From assembly GCF_008831285.2 (NCBI RefSeq), contig NW_022204507.1, forward strand, positions 3,573,017 to 3,637,016: 64,000 nt of DNA, in the 5' to 3' direction. The notes beneath the pieces were generated by a model. That model saw nothing but the letters and a program-made list of their open reading frames with translations, was not told the DNA's origin and ran no database searches. Positions 44,549 through 56,218 of this stretch are shown one piece after another. This DNA is from Nymphaea colorata (taxonomy: Eukaryota > Streptophyta > Magnoliopsida > Nymphaeales > Nymphaeaceae). How positions within the stretch are numbered: the stretch's first letter is position 1; each line of letters begins with the position of its first letter. The translations under genes were made by a program, and so were the position numbers.

Positions 44549-46800
44549 TTTGTTATTTCATTGTATTGATCAAGCATGAATGGGCACGTATATCTTTTGT
44601 CACATGCATTGCCTAATTCTGTTATTTTTTATAGCTCAAGTAATATTCTCATTTTTTATGGATCTAATTCTACTATTGAAAAGAAATTGTACTGTTGACA
44701 TTAGGATATATGGATCTATACCTAACACTTCATGTGAATGAGTCTGCCCTTTTGACTAATAAAAAGACAACTCATGAGAAAGCAATCTTTGAAAAGTGTG
44801 AGTGATCTATTTCCCTTCACTTGCTGCTTCTGTAGTCTAGAGTTGCTAACTCCTTTGGTCCTCTTAGTCCACATGATTCTATTCTTTCCACCTGCTGAAT
44901 AAGGTTCTTTCAACATCTCTTACAACATGCATAATGATGGATAGACATTCAATGATTTGATGTCCAAGTGTGTTGAGGAAGAAGAGAGATTGAAGAGTGA
45001 GAATGTGCATAGTGCACATGTGGCTTCTCATAAAAGTCAACATAAAATCGGACCAAAGAAAAATGTCATAAAGAAAAAGGCTAAAAAGTCCACTACATGA
45101 ACATCTAACCAATCTACTATCAAGCCTCAAAAAGGTGTCTCTTCTATGAAGTGCTTCTTCTGTAAGAAGAAATGACATAAAAAGACAAATTGTGAAAAGT
45201 ATGTGAACTGTTGGCTCGGAAAGATAATTTATCATTAATTTCTCATGAATGTAACTTGATTAATATTCCAGTTAATAACTGGTTGGTTAATTCGAGTGAC
45301 ATTGTGTATATTGCCGATACCTTGCAGGCTTTTATGAAAGAAAGGGAGCCAATGGAACATAAGAGAAGTACTTTCTTCGAAAACAAATGCAGAGTGGTTC
45401 TGTTTTAAACTTAAGTGGATACATTTTATGTATCATCTTATAGCAGAAACCTTGTTTCTATTTTCTGACTAGATAAATTTGGATACTGTTTTCATTTGAA
45501 AATTCAAAATTATTTATTTAGAAAGATTCAATCTGGATTGGTTATACATGTTTGACTGATTAACTACGATCCATGAGTCTCTATCTTGTGGCAATATATC
45601 AATTGGCAATAAATGTGGCATGTTGAATGAAATTCTATATGTTTTGGCAATATCGTCTAGGACATATTAAGTATAAGCAGAGTAACACATACATAAAATC
45701 TGCTAAAATGAGCAACATCAAAGTAGAAATTATTCATACAGATGTATGCAGACCATTTGCCCTATGTCATATGGACGAAACGTATCTTGTCACTTTTATT
45801 GACTATTACCACTAATTTATCTCTATCTTTTATTTGAGAAATTGGAAGTCTATTAAGCTTTGAAAGGCTTTAAGAATGAGGTCAAAAAACAAAATGGAGA
45901 AGTAATGCAAGTGTCTGATCAGATAGAGGTGGCAAGTACTATGGACGTTTTACTGTGATGGGGTAATAGGAGGGACCTTTAGCACGTTTTCTCAAAGAAG
46001 AAGGCAGTGTACCTCAGTGCACTATGTCCACTAGTGCATATTAGAATGGTACAACTGAAAGAAGAAATCATATTCTTAAAGAAATGGTTCATGCTATGTT
46101 GAATTATTCACCACTCTTTATTGTGTTGTGGAGTGAGGCTTTTAAGGATAGCTGCACACAATTTGAATAATGTACCTGCTAAAGTTGTTTCTAAAACTCC
46201 TTATAGTTATTGGCAGGCAGAAAGCCTCCACTATTATATATGCACATTTGAAGTTATCCAGCAGGAGCCAATGATATAACCCTCACATAAAGGCTTTTGA
46301 CCCTATAACAATTAGTAGATTCTTCATTGGTCATCCAGAAAGGTCAAAAGGTTACATATTTTATTGTTCATCTCATTGACAATAAGACTTATTATTCATC
46401 TAGATTATGTGGTGCACTTATAGGAGCCCAATGATTTAATAGATGATGATGATCCAATCACTTATGGGAACTATTGAGTCTATGCAATCTGCACATTGGA
46501 TAGAAGCCATAAAAGAAGAGTTAAACTCTACGGCTAAAACTCAAGTGTGGGACCTTGTCGCTCTATCTAAAATAGTCAAACACAAATGACATAAAAAGGT
46601 ATTTAAGACTAAAAAACACTCTAATGACAAAATTGGGAGGTACAAGCAATGATGGTTGCTAAAAGGCTTCACTCAAATGGATGGCATTGACTATAACGAG
46701 GCATTTTCAACTAAGAAGCCAATGAATGAAGATTAGTTTACTTTCAAAACTCGTTTTGTCAAATGGATGTAAACATTAAATGGTGATTTACATGAAGATG
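44549..46800 (+). pseudogene. Degenerate Ty1/copia retrotransposon, copy 2 (gag to reverse transcriptase)
   Basis: From 44,549 to about 46,230 it is closely similar to the fragment at 9,773-11,490, including the same TGA inside the zinc knuckle (45,173-45,175). The pre-integrase/integrase region is better kept: a 62-codon frame at 45,627-45,815 reads FWQYRLGHIKYKQ and EIIHTDVCRPF. Beyond 46,230 it continues into pol. HPERSKGYIFY lies near 46,335. A reverse-transcriptase start, EAIKEELNSTAKTQVWDL, is at about 46,505-46,560, and DYNEAFSTKK and NGDLHED lie near 46,690-46,795. A gap in the middle of pol, several stops and frameshifts make it inactive. Confidence 0.87.
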
Positions 46801-46990
46801 GGATGGAGAATTGATCTCCTATTAACCGTATCTGCTTTTTCAGATATTTATATACTTGGATTCAAACCCAGATTTTAATATGAATGAAAGAAATGTCATA
46901 TTCAAATCTGAATCCCAAATCATATTTCAAAATTTGAATCTAATTCGAATCTGATGTTTATATTCATGTCTGAGTCTGAATCCAATTTTG
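46801..46990. other. Low-complexity junction between copia fragment and duplication B
   Basis: Loosely repeated TTCAAATCTGAATCC-type words. Confidence 0.5.
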
Positions 46991-47735
46991 GTCCAAAGCC
47001 TTCTCTCACGCTACAGGGAACAAGCAGAAGGCTTATGCTTTAGAAAGCAGCATAAGCCAAAGAGGTTGCTAATTTACCCATTCCTATTTGCTAAAATAAC
47101 AGGAAACAGAGAAAGAAAATGATTGAAACCTTTCAAGCACGAGGACATACAGAGAATCAACATATCATGCATGACCACTTGACTATATGTAGCTTCGAAG
47201 ATATTTTGGCAAGTCAATCTGTATCATGCAGGAGCAAACATGTCTGTGTAGTATCTCAATCACACCTGAAGATTGTAGTAACCTTAATCAAATCAGGGCC
47301 TACGTGCTAAAAATAATAATAAAAAATTATATTCCAATAAAGACTAACGTACTTCTCAACAAGTGCATTAATCCTTAAAAAGAAATTTAAGATTTTCAGT
47401 TTGACATGACTCAGGTCCCACTGAAAGTGTAAAATATAGTGTTATATGTTTGAGTGAGCGCCAAACGGAGTCTAATTTTTACCATAAATTAAGGATTCAA
47501 GTTTAATCTTTAAATTAGATTAGAATTCTTCTGAACTCGTTAAAAAGAATATATAAATATGAAAGTCTATGGCCAAATTCTGGGCACAGCCTAAATTGAT
47601 CTTGGTCTTCAGGGAAGGGAAAATTTGAAAATAGAAATGTAGAACAGATGCATGGACAGCAAAGAATTTTCTCATTAATAGAAGTGGGGATATAGAAGCT
47701 ACATAATAACTAAAAAGAGTACGAAAAAAAAGAGG
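46991..47735 (+). repeat. Segmental duplication B, block 1
   Basis: Partner of 17,860-18,640. It lacks about 60 bp present in A just before its end, so the internal tandem period is 634 instead of 696 bp. Confidence 0.85.
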
Positions 47736-48812
47736 ATGGGGTGTTGGATAACCAATCACTGTAGCCTAAGTGAATTGTATGGAACGGTTAAGCCATGGTC
47801 AACACCCCAATTGAGTGTAACCATTCAGCACCTGTGGGTGTGGGCAGGTTTGGTGGTAGTGACTGGAGCAAACATGCATGTGTAGTATCTCAATCACACT
47901 TAAAGATTGCAGTAACCTTAAACAAATAAGGACCTATGTGCAAAAAATACAATAAAAAAATTATATTCAATAAAGACTGATGTATCTCTCTTCAAGTGCA
48001 TTAGTCCTTAAAAAGAAATTCAAGATTTTCAGTTTGGCATAACTCAGGTCCCACTGAAAGTTCAAGTATAGTGTTCTGTGTTTGAATGAGAGCACAGAGC
48101 GGAGTTTAATTTTTACTATATCTTAAGTATTCAAGCCAAGTTTAATCTTTAACTCAGATTAGAATTCGTCTGAACTTGTTAAAAGGAAAATAGAAGTATG
48201 AAAGGCTACGGCCAAATTGTGGGCACAGCCTAAATTAATCTCAGTCTTCAAGGGAGGGGAAATTCGAAAATAGAAACGTAGAAGAGATGCCTGGACAGCA
48301 AAGAATATTCTCATTAATAGAAGTGGGGATGTAGAACCTACAGAATAACTAAAAAGAGTAAAAGCTTCTTAATAAGTCTATCCTCTCCTCGCATTCTTTT
48401 CTATTGGTGGGGAAAGAGCATGAAAAAAAGAGAGGGCAGGGTGTTGGATAACCAATCACTGTAGCCTGAGTGAATTGTATGGAACGTTTAAGCCTTGGCC
48501 AACACCATAATCGAGTGTAACCATTCGGCACCTGTGGCTGTGGCCAGGTTTGGTGGTGATGGCTGGAGAAGGGACAAGGGTTGAGTGGCTCTGGTTCGCC
48601 TAAATGAGCCCACAAAATTTCGCCTGTCTGATTTTGATGATGAAAAGGCGTTGTGTAATTCTGGTTGGCATTGTTTGGTAGAAAAAGATCAAACGAAAGG
48701 AGAGAGAGGAGGATGGGAGGGGGTGGAAGCTTCAAATTTGTACAAATAAATTTATTGCAAGATATGGAAATTGCATGTCAAATGAATGCCAACCAACCAT
48801 CTCTATACCATA
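47736..48812 (+). repeat. Segmental duplication B, block 2
   Basis: Collinear with 18,650-19,736 and includes the second tandem unit (from 47,870). A 128-codon minus-strand open frame here is not kept in A. Confidence 0.85.
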
Positions 48813-50068
48813 TTTACAATTGCTTCCCAAAAAGTCTAATAAAAATGGGGAAGATAAAAGAGCTGATGTGCCCATGCCCATGGAAACTAGATCAACCAAA
48901 TCCTAAACAATCAAAAGAAGAAAAAGAAACGAAGAACCAGAATACTTCATCTTCCTAACTCCTAATCCACGTTAGTCACATCATCCAAACATGAGATTCT
49001 GCATTCTCAGCAGAGGCAACAAAAAATCAAACAAAAAAAGACACCGCAATTGAAACAACTGAAAAGATGAAGAAAACCCTACGTTCCTTCTGTCACATGT
49101 GACAATCAATCAAATCAATAAAACATGAGAAATCCAGACATTAATCCAGAGAATTAATGCTGGAGCTAATGAATATGTTGGGCAAAATGTGAGGGTCAAT
49201 GTGAAACAAAGACATTAATCCACAAAAGAAAACAACTAACATGCGGCCACCTTAAACAAAAATTTCAAAGAAAAAGCCCATATCTCCCTTAATATGCGGC
49301 CAGATTTCTCAAGCTCTTCCTTTGCCTTCTACCAAGTGTTGGTCACCTGTGCATCCCCTAATTATCACGCTCATCCAATTGAGCCGACTGCAAGCAGATT
49401 ACATTTCATGGCCAATTTAAGAGTGTGACTGGCCAGATTCTAATTAATTTTTAATATTTCTTGGAATTTTAATTAACCATATATTTTCTCTTATTTTCGA
49501 CAAATATTAAAAAACCAAACTCCTATTCGATCCAAGCGAACCAGCAATTTGGAAATTGCTGCAAGAAGAGGAGATAAACAACAACATGACGATGGCGAGG
49601 TGAGCAACCAGCAAACTGAGCAAGGAGAAATGCCAGAAAACGAGCAACAAAGCTGGTGAATCATGGATTTTTTGATGAAACAGAAAAATTTGGGAAGCAA
49701 TGGCAGAGTTGAGGAACCTTTCTTCTTCTTCACCTGTTCTTTCAGCGACAATCGGTCGGTTGTGATGGATGCTTGACATCAGTGCATGCTGCAATGGCAA
49801 GGGCCACAGGGATGTGTGGAATGTGGATTTTCACCAGAAAGGGGGCGAGGGATTGGCTTTATTGTCACAAGTAACACGTCTTTTTTACGTTGAGATTTAG
49901 GAAAGGATCTACAAACCGATCCTAATGGCTTGATCCTAATTCCAGTTTCCAGCATTTGTTGTAGTGAGTACTCACTGGTGGAAACCATGATGGATCGGGA
50001 GGGAGAGAAAGAGAGAGATAATATAGAGGCAGAGAGAGAGGCGATGCATTAGAGGCGATTTGGTCTAA
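48813..50068. other. 1.25-kb segment present only in duplication B
   Basis: In A the flanks join directly (CCATAAGACC). In B they are separated by this segment, with TA at both junctions. Inside, TTTGTTGTAGTG at about 49,957-49,968 looks like a CACTA-type end. Overlapping minus-strand open frames of 86 and 97 codons (49,491-49,800) contain a hydrophobic stretch but no recognised domain. It could be an insertion with a TA target duplication, or ancestral DNA lost from A by a microhomology deletion. Confidence 0.7.
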
Positions 50069-51310
50069 GACCCTAAAAGGCAAGAAGGAAGTTGATATGG
50101 AAGAGCAATCAACACACACGAGGGTAGCACGAGAGAAATCCAACCGACATAATGTGCCTTTTTAAGACATTATGTCCAAACAAGAATCTGAAGCCTCCAA
50201 TTGATGTGGTTATAGGAAACAGGAACTTTCCAACTGCATATCCAACTAACCTTTCTGGAGTACTAGAAGGCGCTAGTAAAAGGAAAGTCGCCACGGCGAG
50301 ACAAAGAGGAGCAAAACACAATCATTCCGACCTCTCTGTTTTGTCATGCATTCAATCTTTTGTTGTTTAAAAGAATGGGAAAATCCTAGACTTACATTAC
50401 GCTTCTGCAACTTAACTGGTGGGTTTGAGGGGAGAAAGAGAAAGGGAGAGAAAAAATGTGGAAAAGGTTATCGCACAACTGTGGTTCACACAAAATATGC
50501 AAATAGCTTGGGTGGGAAAACTCATCCATTGTCCTGACCAAATGTAGAGGTTATTCGCTACAGTTCTCATCCTAAAGTATTGGTCATAGGGCATAAACAA
50601 AAATATTGTAGTGACAGTGTGCTAGCATGAATTGTATTTGTACATGCCTGTAGTTGAGACACTATTTCCTGTTTAGATAGTCTATCAAAACTGGGTTCTG
50701 AAATGCAATAATATATTCTGTTGTGACCATCATGAAATATACATATGTGACGTTATGCATAGTATCTTAATATGGATGATGGTTAACATACTCATGCCCA
50801 CCTCTCCATTTAACATGTTTAATTTGACGACAGAAACTCTTCTTGTAGACACGATTTTATTTGAATGAATAATAAAACGAATCCTACAGTTGCTTTATTG
50901 CAATCTGGTTTGTTTTACTATTTATGACCTCTTTGTAAATGTCTTTTTATCATAAAACCAGTTCATATAGTATCATTGTTGCATTTAATTTTCTGAGTGA
51001 TTATTGCCTACTTGTAAGCATGATATTACTTGAGTCTATCATAAAATAAATTATATAGTTGTGCTATCGCACGATTTTCTGTTCTTATCGCATTCTTGTA
51101 AACCCAAATTTATTTTAGGATATCATAAAATGAATATTGCTTTTGCATTATTAGAATCTATTTTGTCTGACTGCTTATTGCCTTTTATTAAACACCATGT
51201 TATCGTAAAACCAATCCATACAATGATATTATTGCTTTTAATTTTTCTAAGTGTTTATCACATCATTGTCAACACTATTTTATTTGACCTATGTCTTAAA
51301 ACAAATCATA
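50069..51310 (+). repeat. Segmental duplication B, block 3, with CACTA-like terminus ending 50,613
   Basis: Partner of 19,737-20,960. The AAATATTGTAGTG terminus is conserved, including the following ACAGTGTGCTAGC flank. The terminus was therefore already in place before the duplication. Confidence 0.8.
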
Positions 51311-51844
51311 CAATTGTGTAAGCAAATATAATATGACTCAATCAGAAAGCTCGGAGTGCCTTGTAATACTGCTCGCTCATGGACTACAGAGAGCCTTCTT
51401 GCTTGCTCCTGAACAACAGAAAAGAAAAATGGCACAAATCAATAAAAAAAGGTTCACTGTTACCACCCTCTGCTAGACTCTATTTCACCAAGGAACCCCA
51501 TAGCACTGAATCTCTTCTTCGACCAAATCTGCTATTCTTTGTCATCAGGTGGGGTCAGTTGATAATGAGCCCCTGCAGTGTGTAGCATGAGCAACCAAAG
51601 AAAAAAAAAAGTTTTGGGCATATTCCACGTCAGTAAAAAAATGAGAAAGGAGAAAATAGACAAAAAAAAAGAATAAAAAATGAGGGGCCCGATTTCACCA
51701 CAGAACACCTATGTCACCCGGGTGCGGCAACCCTGGTGATGCACCCGCATGGCATCTGCAACCCAGATTCGCACCTTATTGATTTCATTTTCTTTTCAGT
51801 TTTTTTATCAAATTCGATATTATTAATATATTATAATAATAAAG
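51311..51844 (+). repeat. Block paired with 12,835-13,150, then anonymous DNA
   Basis: 51,435-51,720 matches 12,835-13,150. In A the equivalent sequence is not between 20.96 and 24.4 kb, so the collinearity of the two large regions is rearranged here. Confidence 0.65.
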
Positions 51845-51882
51845 TGTGTTGTAAAGTGGTGCATGGATTGACGAGTTCGATT

Positions 51883-52411
51883 CAATGATGGTAGGAAGGT
51901 ATTCATACTCTGCCCCATATACTGCATTATTCATTCGTTACAAAAGAATCTCATCTTATGCTGATGTACCATCTGGAGTTCTTCTCAATTACAAACTGTC
52001 ATTTATTACAGCATCATACTCCTAATGGTATAAGCTTGTTTTTGAATTGAAATAACATTGTTGTATTCAATGACATGGATGTCAAAAGAAAAAACATAGA
52101 GTAGAAAGAAAACCCAACCCCTAGGTTGGACCACTAATCATTTGTTTGTTGGCAACCTCTTCCTAAATATGCCCAAGTGTTATTCCGTACACTAAGGCAT
52201 GAATGTGTTTGCAGTACAATAACTAGAACTATGTACAAGTCAATCTTAGGCATCTAAGCCTTTTGTTACGTGAAACATTACTAAAAATAAATTGTTATTC
52301 AAAAACTTTTCAGATCGTCCTCCAGAGGTTCTTTTATAAGGTGAGATTCTTTGTACATAACGAATGATGCAGTATACAAGGTGGAGTATGAATACCTTCC
52401 TGCCGTCATTG
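51883..52411. mobile_element. Fold-back element, copy B
   Basis: 529 bp with about 70-bp inverted ends (CAATGATGGTAGGAAGGT at left, ACCTTCCTGCCGTCATTG at right). Same position and orientation relative to the CACTA-like block as copies A and C. The 109-codon minus-strand frame at 52,246-52,575 crosses its edge and is not a gene. Confidence 0.7.
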
Positions 52412-53818
52412 TATATATACAAGAAAATATCTTGTCGAGTGATCCAAATTGACTTCAGACTCGGATTCTTTCGAGCAACTTCTCTACGTACCTTCAACTC
52501 TTGCAACCTTTCCACAGAAAATAGACAGCCCTCGCCACCATCATCTCTAATTAGCATGGTACTGTCATTTGTCAACAGCTGACCATTGCATCATGTGGCT
52601 GAGTTTTGTTCCCCCTTAGCATGTGGATTCAGAAGGAACACATTGCCTAAGACATATTTTTGGTGAAAGGCATGGAAATCGTTACTAGAGCCTATAAATG
52701 TTTTCTTGAGGGGTACAAATTATGTTTGTTGTGCTATTCTTTAATCATAATAACCTATACGGGTGATGAAAGCAACCGTCCAATACCGGTGACGATTACA
52801 ACTGGTATAGATCTCTAACGATGAGGTAGTTCACAGCCGTATATACTTATACAAGTGAAATGTATCGCCACCGTTGTTCTCTAGCACCAGTAGAAATTTC
52901 ACCGCTATAAACCTATAACAGCGATTTACCACCGCTATATTACCTGAACCCATAACGTAACCACCACTGTTATTTGAATCACGCAACTCAACTTACGAAA
53001 TGTGCACCTCGAGTGCCTGCCTATCACTCATGTCTATCTCTCCCTCTACCTCTGTTTTGTAATTAATGCTTGAATTTTTTTTTCATTTTTTATTTCACAT
53101 TGGTTCTGTTTAATTTTTTTCTCAGCCAAATGGTAGAATTAGATAAAAGCGATAAGTGTTAATTTATTGAAGGTTGTATGTTGAATGAAATAGTGTAAGA
53201 TAATAAATGTTGGATAAAAATCATAGAGTTTAGTGAATTTATTGAACTTGTAACCATTTGACGAAACCAGTGCTCTCATGAGTATGTTGTTTAAATAAAC
53301 CAAAGTAATGTTACATTGTTTTTGTTCAATTTCTTTCTCAGCCAAATGGTAGAATTAGATAAAAGCGATAAGTGTTAATTTATTGAAGGTTGTATGTTGA
53401 ATGAAATTGTGTAAGTTAATAAATGTTGGATAAAAATCATAGAGTTTAGTGAATTTATTGAACTATAACCATTTGACCAAACCGGTGCTCTCATGAGTAC
53501 GTTGTTTAAATAAACCAAAGTAATGTTTTTTTTCATCCGCAATACTTATAAGGAATTAAATATTTTACAAACTTTTATGTATAATTGTTGATAACAACTA
53601 ATTAAACTTTCTCACAAATAGCAAAACAGTGGCATCCTTCATGTCTGATTTTGGGGCCAGAAAAAAATGGTTTTTTTGCTCTTTTTTTTAATTTCTGACA
53701 TGATTTTTGTTGATATAATATGTTAGATTATTTTTGACATGAAACTTAAGCTTCACTATGTATCGCTTAGCTAAACATTGCATCACCAACTTAGTGCATC
53801 GCTTTGCCTTGTTGTACT
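52412..53818 (+). mobile_element. CACTA-like repeat family, member 4
   Basis: Subterminal array at 52,750-52,960 with TACCGGTGACGATT, ACCAGTAGAAATTTCACCGC and ACCACCGCTATATTACC. The AT-rich tail contains a tandem duplication unique to this copy. It ends against the SEC16-like fragment. Confidence 0.6.
53098..53530 (+). repeat. Tandem duplication of ~214 bp, unique to member 4
   Basis: The unit containing CAGCCAAATGGTAGAATTAG and GATAAAAGCGATAAGTGTTA begins at 53,098 and again at 53,312. Members 3 and 5 have one copy only. Confidence 0.9.
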
Positions 53819-54592
53819 TCACAACAAATCAGCAGTTTCACCATTTAGGTCCTTCTCAACGACCTCCTCTTGGGGATCTATAACAAAAGAACTATCAAAG
53901 ACAGAAGATGAAGATGACTGCAGGCCATCATTGATTGCAACAGTTTGCTGTGTTATCCCTTCAACAAAACCAGCTTGATTTTGTGATTTAGATTGCAAAA
54001 ACATTGATGAGAATGTGGTGCCATGCTCCCCTGTAGTCTGTCAAGATGTATTTTCATCCATTCTGCAAAGAAATCTGAATGAGAACTAAAACCACCAGAA
54101 TCGTTACCGCCCTTATCTGTATGAAAGCTAGTCCAGTGCACCTCCTTCATGCTCGCCCGGGTCTGCTTAGAACCCTTAACAGACGGAAAATCTGCTTCCA
54201 AATTGTTCTGATGGGCATTGGCACCGGCACCATGTGCAACCAACTCTACTGGTATGGCAGACTCGTTGGTCTCAACAAGCACATCGGAACTACTCCCTTC
54301 TGCAACCTGATTTACTTTCTCTTGTTTGAATTCGACCGAGTTACTGACACTAAAGGAGCCAGCTTTTCCGGCAACAGCCTCGTCCACCTGAACTTGTGAA
54401 TGGTACTCCAATTCACTCAAGGAAAGGTTCACTAGAGAAGTGTCAGCAGGGGGCCCAGTTGATCCCATCGGAATCATTACCCTCCTGTAACTCAGCTGCA
54501 GAAGAACCATCGATCCGAAACTCATCATCCACAAGCTTGTCAAAGAAACCTTCATCCATCTCATCCTGCATAAGAAATGGAGAAGCCGCCAT
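53819..54592 (-). pseudogene. SEC16-like N-terminal gene fragment, copy B
   Basis: From the ATG at 54,592 (minus strand) the first frame reads an acidic start with [13 protein letters not shown] and runs 49 codons to a stop at 54,443-54,445. After a frameshift the next frame continues with a Ser/Glu-rich linker, then [15 protein letters not shown] and [16 protein letters not shown], and a second shift leads to a Ser-rich tail ending at 53,819. Plant SEC16 (MAIGO5-type COPII coat scaffold at ER exit sites) starts with a short [11 protein letters not shown]-like motif and has KEVQWSSFY...GFGSYSDFF about 150 residues later, so both landmarks match in order and spacing. The central ACE1-like and C-terminal regions are absent. 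The fragment has no intact frame. Confidence 0.75.
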
Positions 54593-54641
54593 TGATATAG
54601 CAGAAAGCAGAAAGAAATGCTCAAAATGTTAGATCGAAACA

Positions 54642-54747
54642 ACCCACCCATCGAGCAGGGATGAAAGTCGGCCTTAGTGATCCGATGGTGCCGAGTGGAA
54701 GAGCCATCGGTCAACGGATAAAAGTTACTCTAGGCATAACAGGATGA

Positions 54748-54780
<33 letters not shown>

Positions 54781-54923
54781 TGGCACCTCAATGTCGGCTC
54801 TTCGCCACCTGGGGCGGTAGTACATCCCAAGGGTTGGGCTGTTTGCCCATTAAAGCGGTACGTGAGCTGGGTTCAGAACGTCATGAGACAGTTCGGTCCA
54901 TATCCGGTGTGGGCGTTAGAGCA
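54642..54923 (+). pseudogene. Nuclear insertion of plastid 23S rRNA (domain V fragment)
   Basis: About 280 bp with long stretches identical to chloroplast 23S rRNA, for example CAAGAGTTCACATCGACGGG, AAAGCGGTACGTGAGCTGGG and GAGACAGTTCGGTCCATATC, in the peptidyl-transferase region. Mismatches are mostly C-to-T or G-to-A (ATGTCGG preceded by CTCA, GTTTGCCC, GTCATGAG), the pattern expected from methyl-cytosine decay of a silent nuclear copy. The ends are abrupt (ACCCACCC and GCGTTAGAGCA). It is a NUPT, not a working rRNA gene. A 63-codon open frame inside it is not real. Confidence 0.92.
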
Positions 54924-55400
54924 ACTTCCTTGTGAACGATTATTTGAATGGTCTTCACTGGAATCTACCTTGACTAACAAAATTAACAGCAACCAAGACC
55001 TTAATAGTCCTGGATCACATACCCAAAAGCGATGAATCACAAATCAAACCATAAACAAATCAAAATGAGCAACGAGTCATGACCATTGTTACACATGTTA
55101 GATGAAATTATATCAGAAACCACCTGGATGGCATGAGGAAGACCCTTCTCCCTCCTCCAGAAAACCAGTCGTCGGCCGGAAAAACTAGAAAGGGATAGAG
55201 AAATGGCCGGAAAAAAAAAAGAGAGGAGATAGTGATCGATCTTACCAGAAACCAGCCATCACCGTGCTACCTTCGAGCTCCCCCTTCTTGATGATGGCAG
55301 ATCATAAGAGGCAACCTCCAGATGTAGACGAGAAGATGGGCTAGAAATCTTTCCCCTGTTTCTTGGGTTTTTACATGGTAAAAATGTGATGCATTTCGGA
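54924..55400 (-). other. Possible leader exon of the SEC16-like pseudogene
   Basis: Read on the minus strand, GC-richer sequence from about 55,380 ends at GGTTTCTG followed by GTAAGATCGATC near 55,243, a good splice donor. This suggests a 5' untranslated exon and intron upstream of the ATG at 54,592. The plastid fragment would then lie in that leader intron or interrupt it. Inference only. Confidence 0.3.
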
Positions 55401-56218
55401 AAAACCGTTTAAAACCCCGATACTTATCATCTGCATCAAACATGCACTTGGGAAGCGAACTTTTCTTTTATGTTCTTCAAACATTTTATCGGGGTCAAAG
55501 AAAAAAAAGATCCAAATCCATGTTCACATGTAACTCCCTATCCGATCCGAAACAAATAGAAACTTAAGAAAACTGCATCCGCCTCATAATATTTAACGAA
55601 CGAGGTAATAGCCGATGTTTTTTTAGTTTTTTTCTTTAACGAAAAACTAATCTAGACCTTCCGGTTTGGTTGATGAAGCGCATCCAATCTGTCGTGCTTG
55701 TAATACCCGTTATTAAAATAAAAAATATTTTTTAATTTTCAAAGCATTTTTAAATTTTAAATTGATTTTTTTATTATTTGAAAAAACACTTCTGTTTTGC
55801 ACCGTAAAGTCTTTTAGGTTAGTGAAATATGACTGTAAAAAAAAAATAAAACATGTTCTGCAGTTCTTATAGCCCTTTTAAGCTATACCAAATGATATTA
55901 TTGATCAATCTCTATATGCAAATAGAAATTATGTCTTAAGAAGGACCAAACACTCTTATAATTCTCTCAAGTAGAATATCTTTATTTTCAAAAAATTCAG
56001 GCTCTACCATTATAAACCGATCATATCACTGTTTTCTTTTTTCATTTTTGCACTGCATTGATTTTACATCACTCTTTCCAAGGGGACACCCCGACACAGT
56101 TGCACCGGCAACATAGCAGCACAATCTTCTTTCTGTAGGCGGCAGATGAGTTCTATCAGTGATTACTTAATGCAACATTAAAGGAAAAAAGCATTCATAC
56201 AACATTCACACCAATATA
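55401..56218. other. No gene recognised
   Basis: AT-rich, stop-rich DNA. Confidence 0.5.

Noticed and set aside
54079-54632. Plus-strand frames of 106 and 78 codons
   Set aside because: Antisense shadows of the SEC16-like fragment.
54744-54935. 63-codon open frame
   Set aside because: Lies entirely within or on the edge of the plastid 23S rRNA fragment.
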